From Paenibacillus albiflavus (lineage in GTDB: Bacteria > Bacillota > Bacilli > Paenibacillales > NBRC-103111), in assembly GCF_004344915.1 (NCBI RefSeq), contig NZ_SKFG01000004.1:62001-126000 (forward strand): a stretch of 64,000 bases of DNA. Reading direction: 5' to 3'. The translations under genes and the position numbers were made by a program. Below the pieces are notes generated by a model. The model had not been told where the DNA came from, did no database searches, and saw only the letters and a program-made list of their open reading frames with translations. Shown piece by piece: positions 25,290 to 33,678 of this stretch (the stretch's first letter is position 1; the number at the start of each line of letters is the position of its first letter).

Positions 25290-26617
25290 AGGTAGTTGTA
25301 ATTGGAGGGGTTGCGGCAGGTATGTCCGCAGCTTCAAAGCTTAAGCGTGTCGATCAAACTGCAGAAGTAATCGTGTATGAGAAAGGCAACTTTTTATCCT
25401 ATGGGGCTTGCGGTTTGCCGTATTATGTATCAGGTGTAAATGATGATTATACGAAAATGATCGCTCGTCCTCGTGAGAAATTCGAAGAAGCTGGGATTAA
25501 GACGCATCTGAGACATGAAGTGCTCAAAGTTATTCCAGGTAGCAAACAGATTATGGTGAAGGATCTTGAACGCAATCGTGTGTTTATGGAGTCCTACGAT
25601 AAGCTGATGGTTGCAACAGGTACAAGACCGATTGTACCGAACTTGCCTGGTAAAGATCTTGAAGGCGTTCAGGTGCTAAAAACATTAGAAGATGGCATCG
25701 CGATGCAGCAGACGGTTGCGAATTCAGATGTTCAGGATGTCGTGATTGTCGGTGCTGGTTATATCGGAATCGAAGTGGCGGAAGCAATGGTTGAGCTTGG
25801 CAAACGTGTACGTGTCATTGAGCTTGGCGACCGTATTCTTAAGACGTTTGATCAAGAGATTACAGATGTCGCAACCAAAGAACTGCTTAATCATGGCGTA
25901 CAGCTTAACCTTGGAGAAGGGGTCCAAGCAATCACAGGTAATGGCATGGTGCAAGGTGTTCAAACGGACAAAGGCACGTATCCTGCCGATCTTGTTATCC
26001 TATCCATTGGTGTTAGACCAGCGACAGATTTTCTGCAAGGATCGGGCGTTGCGCTTGCTCGGAATGGCGCTGTGATCATTGACCGTGAAATGCGTACAAA
26101 CGTAGAAGATATTTACTCCGCAGGCGATTGTGCAGAAGTGTACAGCAAGGTGATGGAGGAGAATACGTTTATTCCGCTTGGCACGACAGCGAATAAATGC
26201 GGCCGAATTGCAGGCAGCAATATGCTTGGCAAACATGAGAAATTCGTTGGTACGCTTGGCAGCGCAGCAATTAAGGTGCTTGGACTTGAGCTTGGCAGAA
26301 CGGGTATGTCGGAGTTCGATGCGAAGCGTCTTGGCATTGAGTACGATACTGTTTTCGTAACATCTGGTGATCACCCTAGGTATTATCCAGATCCAACGGC
26401 AATTCAGTTTAAGCTTATATATGACAAAAGGACGCAAGTCCTGCTCGGCGCACAAGGTATTGGTAAGAAAGGGGTTGTCCTGCGAATCGATATATTTGCA
26501 GTCGCAATCCACGCTGGAATGACAACACGCGAGCTCGGAATGGTTGATTTATGCTATGCTCCACCTTTTGCAGGTGTATGGGATGCCGTTCATATTGCTT
26601 GTAATGCAGTTAAGTAG
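25286..26617 (+). CDS. CoA-disulfide reductase / NADH oxidase family flavoprotein
   Basis: 443 residues. Two Rossmann folds: FAD-binding GGVAAGMSAASKLKR (7-21) and NAD(P)-binding VGAGYIGIEVAEAM, then the FAD-contacting YSAGDCAEV. The single redox Cys42 in SYGACGLPY marks the CoA-disulfide reductase/NADH oxidase group. There is no C-terminal rhodanese domain. In this operon it could reoxidise NADH from the aldehyde dehydrogenase or keep CoA reduced (inference); an alcohol dehydrogenase, the usual NAD+ recycler in such compartments, is absent. No encapsulation peptide is obvious. Confidence 0.9.
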   Translation: MKVVVIGGVAAGMSAASKLKRVDQTAEVIVYEKGNFLSYGACGLPYYVSGVNDDYTKMIARPREKFEEAGIKTHLRHEVLKVIPGSKQIMVKDLERNRVFMESYDKLMVATGTRPIVPNLPGKDLEGVQVLKTLEDGIAMQQTVANSDVQDVVIVGAGYIGIEVAEAMVELGKRVRVIELGDRILKTFDQEITDVATKELLNHGVQLNLGEGVQAITGNGMVQGVQTDKGTYPADLVILSIGVRPATDFLQGSGVALARNGAVIIDREMRTNVEDIYSAGDCAEVYSKVMEENTFIPLGTTANKCGRIAGSNMLGKHEKFVGTLGSAAIKVLGLELGRTGMSEFDAKRLGIEYDTVFVTSGDHPRYYPDPTAIQFKLIYDKRTQVLLGAQGIGKKGVVLRIDIFAVAIHAGMTTRELGMVDLCYAPPFAGVWDAVHIACNAVK

Positions 26618-26636
26618 CTAGGGGAGGGCGAAACGG

Positions 26637-27467
26637 ATGAGTTCGAAAGTAATGAGTTTAGAAGAAGCTGCTGGGCTAGTTCGCGACGGAGATCGCATTT
26701 CCTTCGGGGGCAACGTTCTTCATCGCGCACCAATGGCGATGGTTCGAGAATTAGCTCGTCAGAACCGCAAAAATCTTCGCATTGTCAAAACAGCAGGGGC
26801 GCATGATATCGATCTTCTATGTGCCACTGGATCTGTAGAGTCAGTTGATGCAGGCTTTGTCAGCTATGAGACGGAATTTGGTCTTGCGATGCATTATCGC
26901 AAAGCCGTTGAAGGCGGCAAAGTAATTGGTAATGAGCATGCTTGCTATACCGTAATTTGTGCTTTAAGAGCAGCAGCATCGGGTGCGCCATTTATGCCTG
27001 TTGCGGGCCTTAAAGCAGGGGATCTCTTGCAGGTAGCGGATTATTTCAAAGTCATTCAAGATCCTTTCAGCGGTGAGCCTGTAACGGTTGTTAAGGCCAT
27101 CGTACCAGACGTTGCAGTCGTTCACGTTCAAGAGGCTGATGAATTAGGTAACGCTGTGATCTATGGTCCAAAATTCGAGGATGCGCTTATGAGCCGTGCA
27201 GCACGCAAGGTCATCGTAACAGCAGAGAAAATTGTGCCTCGCAGTAAAATAAGAATGCGTCCAGATCTAGTCGATATTCCTGGCTTCTTAGTAAGCGCAG
27301 TTGTTCATGCGCCAAGAGGTGCAGCTCCTTGTTCAGTGGAGAAAGCTTATGATGCCGATACCAAGGCAATTGAACGCTTCTTAAAACTCAAAGCCGAAGA
27401 GATGGACGTTTATTTACGCGAATATGAAACGAAGGACAGAGGCTTTAAGGTAGGTGGATTCAGATGA
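26637..27467 (+). CDS. CoA-transferase family subunit A (GctA/IpdA type)
   Basis: 276 residues of the family I CoA-transferase alpha fold: GDRISFGGNVLHRAPMAMVREL near the N-terminus, GKVIGNEHACYTVICALRAAASGAPFMPVAG, and DVAVVHVQEADELGNAVIYGP. The closest named relatives I can suggest are glutaconate CoA-transferase subunit A and the actinobacterial IpdA. It is translated with subunit B (four-base overlap). In the operon the pair could move CoA between acids or act on the acyl-CoA made by PduP. Confidence 0.85.
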   Translation: MSSKVMSLEEAAGLVRDGDRISFGGNVLHRAPMAMVRELARQNRKNLRIVKTAGAHDIDLLCATGSVESVDAGFVSYETEFGLAMHYRKAVEGGKVIGNEHACYTVICALRAAASGAPFMPVAGLKAGDLLQVADYFKVIQDPFSGEPVTVVKAIVPDVAVVHVQEADELGNAVIYGPKFEDALMSRAARKVIVTAEKIVPRSKIRMRPDLVDIPGFLVSAVVHAPRGAAPCSVEKAYDADTKAIERFLKLKAEEMDVYLREYETKDRGFKVGGFR

Positions 27468-28201
27468 ATATGATGAATAAGAAATCAGAGCCAAGAGTCA
27501 GCGACATTATGGTTTGTGCAATGGCAAGACTATTAAGAGACGAGGATCGTGTATTCCACGGCGTTTCTTCCCAAATGCCTATGGTTGCGATGATGCTGGC
27601 AAGACATTTGCATGCACCGAACCTTGTTCATTTGAACATTCCAGGTGGTGTAAATCCTGCTTCCATCAAGAAGCCATCTTATTCCTCCGCAGGTGCTGAG
27701 CTATTAGCAACTGGCGAAGCCTACTTCCCATTGGAGCATGTATTCGACTTATCAATGCGTGGCGGACTTGATGTAGCTTTCCTTGGCGGCGTTCAATTTG
27801 ACGTTACAGGTAATGTCAACGCATCCGTAATCGGTGATTATCATAAACCGAAGGTTCGTTTACCAGGCGGTGCAGGTAGTGCGGTGCTGATTCCAACAGC
27901 GAAGCGTGCGATCATCTGGCGTACGAAGCACGACAAGCGTACCTTTGTAGAGAAAGTTAATTTCGTTACGACTAGAGGAAACCTGTGGAAAATCGTTACG
28001 AACCTATGCGTATTCGAATTCAAAAATGGCAGCCTGCACTTGGATTCTATCCATCCGACATCTTCCCTAGAAGAAGTTGCTGCAAACACAGGCTTCCCAC
28101 TGCAATATGATGAAATTCGGTACACACCATTGCCAACAGATCGTGAAATGAACGCACTGAAGCAAATCGATCCATTCGATTATCGTTCGAAGGAAATGTA
28201 G
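27464..28201 (+). CDS. CoA-transferase family subunit B (GctB/IpdB type)
   Basis: 245 residues, the beta partner of the preceding gene: VFHGVSSQMPMVAMMLARHLHAPNL, FDLSMRGGLDVAFLGGVQFDVTGNVNAS, and a C-terminal TPLPTDREMNALKQIDP typical of GctB/IpdB-like chains. At the place where family I enzymes carry the catalytic Glu (E-x-G type motif) this chain reads NIPGGVNP, so the Glu appears to be missing. That raises the chance of a hydrolase- or lyase-like activity rather than CoA transfer. Last gene of the BMC operon; a terminator follows. Confidence 0.82.
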   Translation: MNMMNKKSEPRVSDIMVCAMARLLRDEDRVFHGVSSQMPMVAMMLARHLHAPNLVHLNIPGGVNPASIKKPSYSSAGAELLATGEAYFPLEHVFDLSMRGGLDVAFLGGVQFDVTGNVNASVIGDYHKPKVRLPGGAGSAVLIPTAKRAIIWRTKHDKRTFVEKVNFVTTRGNLWKIVTNLCVFEFKNGSLHLDSIHPTSSLEEVAANTGFPLQYDEIRYTPLPTDREMNALKQIDPFDYRSKEM

Positions 28202-28219
28202 CAATCAGAAATACAATCG

Positions 28220-28270
28220 ATATAAGCCTTTTGATGTGGAGTGACTCCATATTGGAAGGCTTATATTATG
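28220..28270 (+). terminator. Terminator of the BMC operon
   Basis: ATATAAGCCTT (28220-28230) pairs perfectly with AAGGCTTATAT (28256-28266); an inner TGGAGT/ACTCCA stem extends it. Confidence 0.85.
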
Positions 28271-28339
28271 TTTAGCTAAGAATCTGTTATTATAGATATA
28301 TAGAAGCATTATATAGGGTTGTAAATGGAGGAGAGTACG

Positions 28340-28822
28340 ATGGCGAATTTTTTTGATAAAATTAAACAAAGTGCAACGAAGGTAACGGATAAAGCGCAGC
28401 AGACAATCGAGTTATCCAAATTAACTTCTCAAATATCGGCTAAGAAGAAGGAAATTGATAAATTGTTACACCTCATTGGTGGAGAGGCTTATCATGCCTT
28501 TTCCAATGAGGATCTCATGCAGGCGGAGCCTAGAATAGCGCAATTTTCCAAAGAAATTAAAGCCATTCAGGAAGAAATAGAGTTGCTGGAAATTAAAGTT
28601 AAGGAACTTAAGAATGAGAAGGAATGCACATGCGGCAAAGTAGTCCCACTTGATACCAAATTCTGTCCTGTGTGCGGTAATAAATTTGAACCTCAGATTA
28701 CCTCAGTTGATGTTATTCCCGAAGGCACGGAAGTCGTTGTGTCTGAATGTCCTGTCTGTCACGCAGCTTTACAACCAGATGCTAAGTTTTGTGAGAGCTG
28801 TGGATGTAAAGTAGTCTCTTAA
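28340..28822 (+). CDS. Zinc-ribbon protein with coiled-coil N-terminal half
   Basis: 160 residues from ATG 28340 (GGAGGAGAG just upstream; the ATG at 28325 would overlap the ribosome site). Residues ~1-95 are helical and charged, probably a coiled coil. The rest holds two double-Cys zinc ribbons: CTCGK...CPVCG (about 102-122) and CPVCH...CESCG (about 139-157). The family is common in Firmicutes but its function is unknown. It has its own terminator and no clear tie to the BMC genes. Confidence 0.8.
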   Translation: MANFFDKIKQSATKVTDKAQQTIELSKLTSQISAKKKEIDKLLHLIGGEAYHAFSNEDLMQAEPRIAQFSKEIKAIQEEIELLEIKVKELKNEKECTCGKVVPLDTKFCPVCGNKFEPQITSVDVIPEGTEVVVSECPVCHAALQPDAKFCESCGCKVVS

Positions 28823-28829
28823 CCAAACG

Positions 28830-28874
28830 AAACGACTTGATATCCTTAAGGGGATGAATCAAGTCGTTTTATTC
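28830..28874. terminator. Bidirectional terminator
   Basis: AAACGACTTGAT (28830-28841) and ATCAAGTCGTTT (28858-28869) form a perfect 12-base stem between convergent genes. Confidence 0.88.
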
Positions 28875-28877
28875 TAT

Positions 28878-29810
28878 CTATTCCAATTCAAGAATTTCCT
28901 CAAAGCTAAGATTGACTGGTTGATCGGGCAAGTTCTCTATATCCTCCAGATTCGTGGTTGGAATGCGGTCACTTACTGTTTCAAATCGTAAACTATCGAT
29001 CCATACCTGACCCTTGCCATTTAATAAAGTACCGAATGATATCGTTGTACTATTCTGCGGAACATCCAGTACAATATCATATCTTGTCCACTCTGTTGAT
29101 CCGTCAATGGGCCTGTTGCTCATGTTATCGAATTGGATTGCGTCTTGTTCCTTGCTGTCAATTCTCATCCATAGGCCACACCATCCGTCTACATCCGTCG
29201 TTTTGACGAAACCAGAGAGCTGCAATCTTTGTCCACGGTAGGTGTCTGCTTTGAAGGTTTGCATCATGGTGGCAAACCCTCCAGCAATTTCGCCTGCTGA
29301 ACGTAAATAGCCAGACGCTTTACCTTGATGTACGGTTTTAAAGTCTACCCCCATCTCATAGTCTGTCGGATGTGACCCAGTCAGCATCCACCCAATAGGT
29401 TCCTTTGTTTTTACATTCATCTTAATCCTCTCCCTCATATAAATTAATTTGGACATAAAGGTACGATATTTACCTGGAGTCATGTGATACATCTTTTTGA
29501 AAGCGCGTGTAAATGCTTCTTGTGATTCGAATTGATAATCGAGTGCAATGTCCAGAATTCGCTGGTCAGTAGTAAGCAGCTCGCTTGCTGCATTCGTCAA
29601 TCTTCTAATGCGAATATAGCTAGCGAGTGTCATTCCCGAATAGGCGTGAAATAATCGGTGACAGTGAAACTGGGAAATTGCCATGTTAAGCGATATGATC
29701 TCAAGCGTAAGCTCTTCTTTAAGGTGATTATCTATAAAGGAAAGCGTTCGATGTAGATCTTCTCTATGCAGCGTATACAAGTTTCTCACCTCTCTTTCAT
29801 CTGCTTTCAT
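28878..29810 (-). CDS. AraC-family regulator with a C-terminal carbohydrate-binding-like domain
   Basis: 310 residues. The DNA-binding part is at the N-terminus: two helix-turn-helix units (LTLEIISLNMAISQFHCHRLFHAYSG and RILDIALDYQFESQEAFTRAFKKMYHMTPGKYR, residues ~35-118). The C-terminal ~170 residues look like a beta-sandwich with WCGLWMRID and VWIDSLRFE, similar to carbohydrate-binding or transcription-effector modules. This reversed order (HTH first) is found in a minor AraC subgroup. Its target is unknown; the gene is convergent with the zinc-ribbon gene. Confidence 0.85.
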   Translation of the reverse strand: MKADEREVRNLYTLHREDLHRTLSFIDNHLKEELTLEIISLNMAISQFHCHRLFHAYSGMTLASYIRIRRLTNAASELLTTDQRILDIALDYQFESQEAFTRAFKKMYHMTPGKYRTFMSKLIYMRERIKMNVKTKEPIGWMLTGSHPTDYEMGVDFKTVHQGKASGYLRSAGEIAGGFATMMQTFKADTYRGQRLQLSGFVKTTDVDGWCGLWMRIDSKEQDAIQFDNMSNRPIDGSTEWTRYDIVLDVPQNSTTISFGTLLNGKGQVWIDSLRFETVSDRIPTTNLEDIENLPDQPVNLSFEEILELE

Positions 29811-29945
29811 TATAGCCTGTGAACCTTAATGAAATTTGATCATTCTTGCTATTTAATTCAATTAATGAGCTACTATAGCAGCCATCATAAACTGAAATTA
29901 ATGATATAATTTTTATAAAAAGCAGTAGAGAGGATTAACAAGCTG

Positions 29946-30620
29946 ATGAATAAGAACTTACTTTACATAGAAGATGATCATGAAATTGGCACGATGGTGC
30001 GAGAAGATTTGACTGACCGAGGTTATAAGGTAACTTGGCTGACATCTGGTGATGGTGCGCTTGCGCAGATGGAAGATGCCGATCTTGTCGTGCTGGATGT
30101 CATGCTTCCTGGGCTGGATGGCTTTACCGTTGGTCAGCGATTAAAGAAGGAATATCCGTCTACGCCTATATTGATGCTGTCGGCACGCACATCGATAGAC
30201 GATAAGCTTCAGGGGCTAAATTTTGCCGATGATTATTTGACGAAGCCCTTCCACCCGGAGGAACTGGCTGCTAGAGTTGAGGTGCTCTTAAGAAGGGCGG
30301 GCAAAGATGCAGTGCAAGTGGTTCAACTTAAACATTTGCAAGTCTACTTACAGGAGAATCGGGTTGTCGATACGAGAACGGATGAGGAAATCATGTTAAC
30401 GGGTAAGCAGCTGCAGATTTTTGCCTATCTGTTGCGGCATGCCAATCAAATTCTGACGAAAGAGCAAATTTATGAAGGTGTGTGGGGAGAAACCTATTTG
30501 GATGGGGATAAATCCCTGATGGTTCATATTCGTCATCTTCGTGAGAAAATCGAGAATGATCCTGCCAATCCCGAAATTGTGGAGACGATCCGTGGCATTG
30601 GATATCGGGTGAGATCATGA
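29946..30620 (+). CDS. Two-component response regulator, OmpR family
   Basis: 224 residues. Receiver domain with IEDDHE acidic pocket, phosphoacceptor Asp in VVLDVMLPGLDG and Lys in DDYLTKPF; C-terminal winged helix (SLMVHIRHLREKIENDP...IRGIGYRV). The gene overlaps the sensor kinase by four bases and is followed by an ABC transporter, so the set probably senses and resists a cell-envelope antimicrobial. A TATAAT-like -10 lies near 29904. Confidence 0.95.
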   Translation: MNKNLLYIEDDHEIGTMVREDLTDRGYKVTWLTSGDGALAQMEDADLVVLDVMLPGLDGFTVGQRLKKEYPSTPILMLSARTSIDDKLQGLNFADDYLTKPFHPEELAARVEVLLRRAGKDAVQVVQLKHLQVYLQENRVVDTRTDEEIMLTGKQLQIFAYLLRHANQILTKEQIYEGVWGETYLDGDKSLMVHIRHLREKIENDPANPEIVETIRGIGYRVRS

Positions 30621-31987
30621 AGATGAAATTTCGTCATTCCCTGCTTGCTAAATATTTGCTTATCATCATGATAGGGCTTGCGCTATGGCCTCTCATTATT
30701 CCGATTTCAATTCTGCTATATAATACGCCAGGTTTGTTGTCACAGAATAATGTGCCTGAGAATATCTATGCGCATGGTGATCAAATTGCGAGAATGTGGA
30801 ATGAGGAAGCGGCAGGGCTTGCTGATGCTTCGAGCGAGAACATTCATCAGAAGCTGCAGCAGCTGTCAGCGAAGTATGACAAAGCGACTATTTTCTGGGT
30901 TGATGAGCAGGGTATAACGCAGCTTCGCTTTCCTGATTCGGCTCCTATCCCTGCGGAGTGGCGTGCCGGTAACATCATTCAATTCATGAAAAACAGCTAT
31001 GACGGCGATCCGTTTACTTCAGTGGCGATGATCGGTAAGGAAGCGGAGCAGGGCTTTATGGTGCTTCAAATTCCTCGAGCTCTGATGGTGAATGAATTTC
31101 AGCATATGGATAGTCGCCTGTTGTATGCAATTTTTCTGTTGATTATCTTTTTATTTATTTTCATTTCATGGATGTTCTTTATGAAAATTCGCAAGCGTCT
31201 CGTACGGTTGCAGACAGCCATGAGTACCTCTGGCGATACAGGAATTCCTGAGCCAATCACCGTGAAGAAGAAGGATGAGATATCCCGGCTTGAACACTCA
31301 TTCAATCTTATGATTCATGAACTGACCGCCAGCCGCAAGCGGGAGCAAGAAGAGGAGGAGCTTCGCAAGCAGTTGATTGCGAACTTGTCACATGATCTCA
31401 GAACACCGCTGACGACAATTCGTGGTCATGCCTATTCCTTGCGCAAGGAAATCGTATCTACCAAAGGTGTAGAGTCGATTGATCTGATCGAAAGTAAATC
31501 GGATTATTTAGCACAGCTAATCGAGAATCTTTTATCCTATACACTGCTAACAACAGGAAAATATCCGATGCGGCTTGCACGAGTGGATGTGCTGCGGACA
31601 ATACGGACGGCAGCAGCTAGTTGGTATCCTGTTTTTGAAAAAGAAGGCTTTGAGGTCGATGTTCGTTTATCGGATACTGCGCTCTATTGGGATGCAGATG
31701 AACTGTGGCTGACGCGCATTCTGGACAACTTGTTCCAGAATATTATACGCCATGCCAAGGATGGCAAATATGTAGCTATTCGTATGGAGAATTATCAGAG
31801 TTTCCCTGCCATCGTTGTGGAAGACAAGGGACCAGGTATGAAATCAACCTCTGGTAATCAGGGGGCAAGAATTGGACTCACGATTATAGCAATGATGGTC
31901 AAGGAAATGAAGCTGGAATGGGATATCGTCAGTACAGAGAATGGTACGGCAGTTTATCTGTATTCTCCGAAATTAAACAAATCTTAA
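30617..31987 (+). CDS. Two-component sensor histidine kinase
   Basis: 456 residues. Two membrane helices (about 10-35 and 170-192) enclose a ~130-residue extracellular sensor domain; a HAMP region follows. The H-box is LIANLSHDLRTPLTT, the N-box DNLFQNIIRHAKDG and the G-box KGPGMKS. The extracellular domain is larger than in BceS-type kinases, which suggests direct ligand sensing. Partner of the preceding response regulator. Confidence 0.94.
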   Translation: MKMKFRHSLLAKYLLIIMIGLALWPLIIPISILLYNTPGLLSQNNVPENIYAHGDQIARMWNEEAAGLADASSENIHQKLQQLSAKYDKATIFWVDEQGITQLRFPDSAPIPAEWRAGNIIQFMKNSYDGDPFTSVAMIGKEAEQGFMVLQIPRALMVNEFQHMDSRLLYAIFLLIIFLFIFISWMFFMKIRKRLVRLQTAMSTSGDTGIPEPITVKKKDEISRLEHSFNLMIHELTASRKREQEEEELRKQLIANLSHDLRTPLTTIRGHAYSLRKEIVSTKGVESIDLIESKSDYLAQLIENLLSYTLLTTGKYPMRLARVDVLRTIRTAAASWYPVFEKEGFEVDVRLSDTALYWDADELWLTRILDNLFQNIIRHAKDGKYVAIRMENYQSFPAIVVEDKGPGMKSTSGNQGARIGLTIIAMMVKEMKLEWDIVSTENGTAVYLYSPKLNKS

Positions 31988-31998
31988 ACAAGTTGTAG

Positions 31999-32027
31999 CC
32001 TTCAAATTAACCTTCATTCGTTATGAT
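31999..32027 (+). promoter_or_regulatory. Promoter of the ABC transporter with possible response-regulator site
   Basis: TATGAT (32022-32027) is a likely -10. CCTTCA occurs at 31999-32004 and 32011-32016, a direct repeat overlapping the -35 position, as expected for an OmpR-family activator site. Confidence 0.4.
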
Positions 32028-32046
32028 GAGTAACGAGGTGATGGAG

Positions 32047-32967
32047 ATGAACAATTTCGTAATCCAAACAACGGAATTAACGAAAACATATAAAACACGC
32101 AAAGCGGTAGACAATGTAAATTTACAAATTAATAAAGGTGATATATACGGGTTCTTAGGACCGAATGGAGCGGGAAAAACAACAACGATTCGGATGTTGC
32201 TCGGCTTAATTAAACCAACGAAGGGAAAAATTCGGATTTTTGGTCGTGATCTACATAGCGATAAACTATCTATTCTTCGTAAGGTAGGTTCTTTAGTCGA
32301 ATATCCATCGTATTATGGCCATTTGACGGCGCGTGAAAATTTAGAGACGGTTCGTCGGATTATCGATGTGCCTAAGTCCCGAATTGACGAGGTGCTTGCG
32401 CTCGTTCGTCTGACAAATGAGTCCAAGCGACCTGTTAAAGGCTTCTCGCTAGGGATGAAGCAAAGACTCGGGATTGCGACAGCGCTTCTTGGCAATCCTG
32501 AACTGCTAATACTCGATGAACCAACGAATGGACTTGATCCATCCGGTATTTTGGAGATGCGGGAGTTGATCAAAAGCCTTCCTGAGCAGTATGGCATCAC
32601 CGTTCTCGTATCTAGTCATTTGCTGAGTGAAATAGATCAAATGGCGACTAAGGTCGGTATTATTCAGAATGGAGCGATGGTTTACCAGGATTCAATTGAG
32701 GTGCTTCGGAGTCAAGCGAGAAGCGGCATTCGGATCGTAACAAGCAATCCTGAGCAAGCGGTTCGAACGATTGCTTCTGCTGGTTGCTATGCAAAGCTGC
32801 AAACGCAGGATAACTCACTCATGATCGAACAAATATCGGACGACAAGGTAGCCCTTGTGATCGAATATCTTGTGAATGCAGGTCATTCTGTCTATCGTGC
32901 GGAAGCGATTCAGAGCTCGCTTGAGGATATCTTCCTTGATCTCATTGGGGAGGGACAAAGTCTATGA
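32047..32967 (+). CDS. ABC transporter ATPase, lantibiotic-protection/BcrA type
   Basis: 306 residues from ATG 32047 (GAGGTGA upstream; ATGs at 32023 and 32041 lack spacing). Walker A GPNGAGKTT, signature FSLGMKQRLGIA (the Leu in place of Ser-Gly is usual in this group), Walker B LLILDEPTNGLDPSG, switch SSHLLSEID. Close to ATPases of lantibiotic immunity (LanF) and bacitracin export (BcrA). It overlaps the first permease by four bases. Confidence 0.92.
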   Translation: MNNFVIQTTELTKTYKTRKAVDNVNLQINKGDIYGFLGPNGAGKTTTIRMLLGLIKPTKGKIRIFGRDLHSDKLSILRKVGSLVEYPSYYGHLTARENLETVRRIIDVPKSRIDEVLALVRLTNESKRPVKGFSLGMKQRLGIATALLGNPELLILDEPTNGLDPSGILEMRELIKSLPEQYGITVLVSSHLLSEIDQMATKVGIIQNGAMVYQDSIEVLRSQARSGIRIVTSNPEQAVRTIASAGCYAKLQTQDNSLMIEQISDDKVALVIEYLVNAGHSVYRAEAIQSSLEDIFLDLIGEGQSL

Positions 32968-33677
32968 TCGCTCGGGTACTTGCGACTGATTTGATGAAGC
33001 TAAGACGCAAAGCGATTTGGTTTCTTGTGTTCCTTGGACCTATCGGTGTCATTGCGCTTCAAGCTCTTAATTTTGGTCTGAGATACGACTATTTAACGAA
33101 CCTATATAAGGATGATTTGTGGGGGGTTTTGCTGGAGAATATTCATTATCTCAGTATGTTTGCGCTAGTGTTCGGAATGACGATTATTACTTCGATGCTG
33201 GCTAACATTGAGCATCAGCTAAATAGCTGGAAGCAGGTGCTGGCTCTTCCCGTCTCCAGAATAAGTGTGTACACGGCGAAGTTTATACTAAGTTTCTTAT
33301 TGCTTCTTGTATCCTGCAGTTTATTGGCTGTCTTAACTATCGTCCTCGGACTATCGCTTCAGTTCGGATCCGATTATCCTTTGGTTGTGATTATACAGAA
33401 GTCATTCTATCCATTGCTTGCCGCTTTGCCCATTCTAGCTCTGCAGCTATGGCTATCCATTACGATGAAGAATCAGGCGATCCCGTTGACAGTTGGGATT
33501 GTAGGGACGATCTTTGGCATGTTTACTAAAGCAATGCCCGATTGGCTAATATGGAAGTGGCCTACGTTGATCAATCAAGCTAAGGTTCCTGAGTATTCCG
33601 TATATGCAGGAATAATTGTTGGTATGTTTTTGCTAGCATGCGGGGTATTCGATTTTCTTAAGAGGGATGTGAACTAG
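32964..33677 (+). CDS. ABC-2 permease, lantibiotic-protection type, subunit 1
   Basis: 237 residues, six predicted helices. The N-terminal ATDLMKLRRKAIWFLVFLGPIGV and NSWKQVLALPVSRISVYTAKFIL after helix 2 are typical of LanE/LanG-type immunity permeases. It works with the ATPase before and the second permease after it; two distinct permeases form the usual heteromer. Confidence 0.9.
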   Translation: MIARVLATDLMKLRRKAIWFLVFLGPIGVIALQALNFGLRYDYLTNLYKDDLWGVLLENIHYLSMFALVFGMTIITSMLANIEHQLNSWKQVLALPVSRISVYTAKFILSFLLLLVSCSLLAVLTIVLGLSLQFGSDYPLVVIIQKSFYPLLAALPILALQLWLSITMKNQAIPLTVGIVGTIFGMFTKAMPDWLIWKWPTLINQAKVPEYSVYAGIIVGMFLLACGVFDFLKRDVN

Positions 33678-33678
33678 C

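Noticed and set aside
18650-28201. Standard PDU, EUT or glycyl-radical BMC
   Set aside because: No diol dehydratase, ethanolamine ammonia-lyase, glycyl-radical enzyme, reactivase or alcohol dehydrogenase is present; the aldehyde source is an aldolase.
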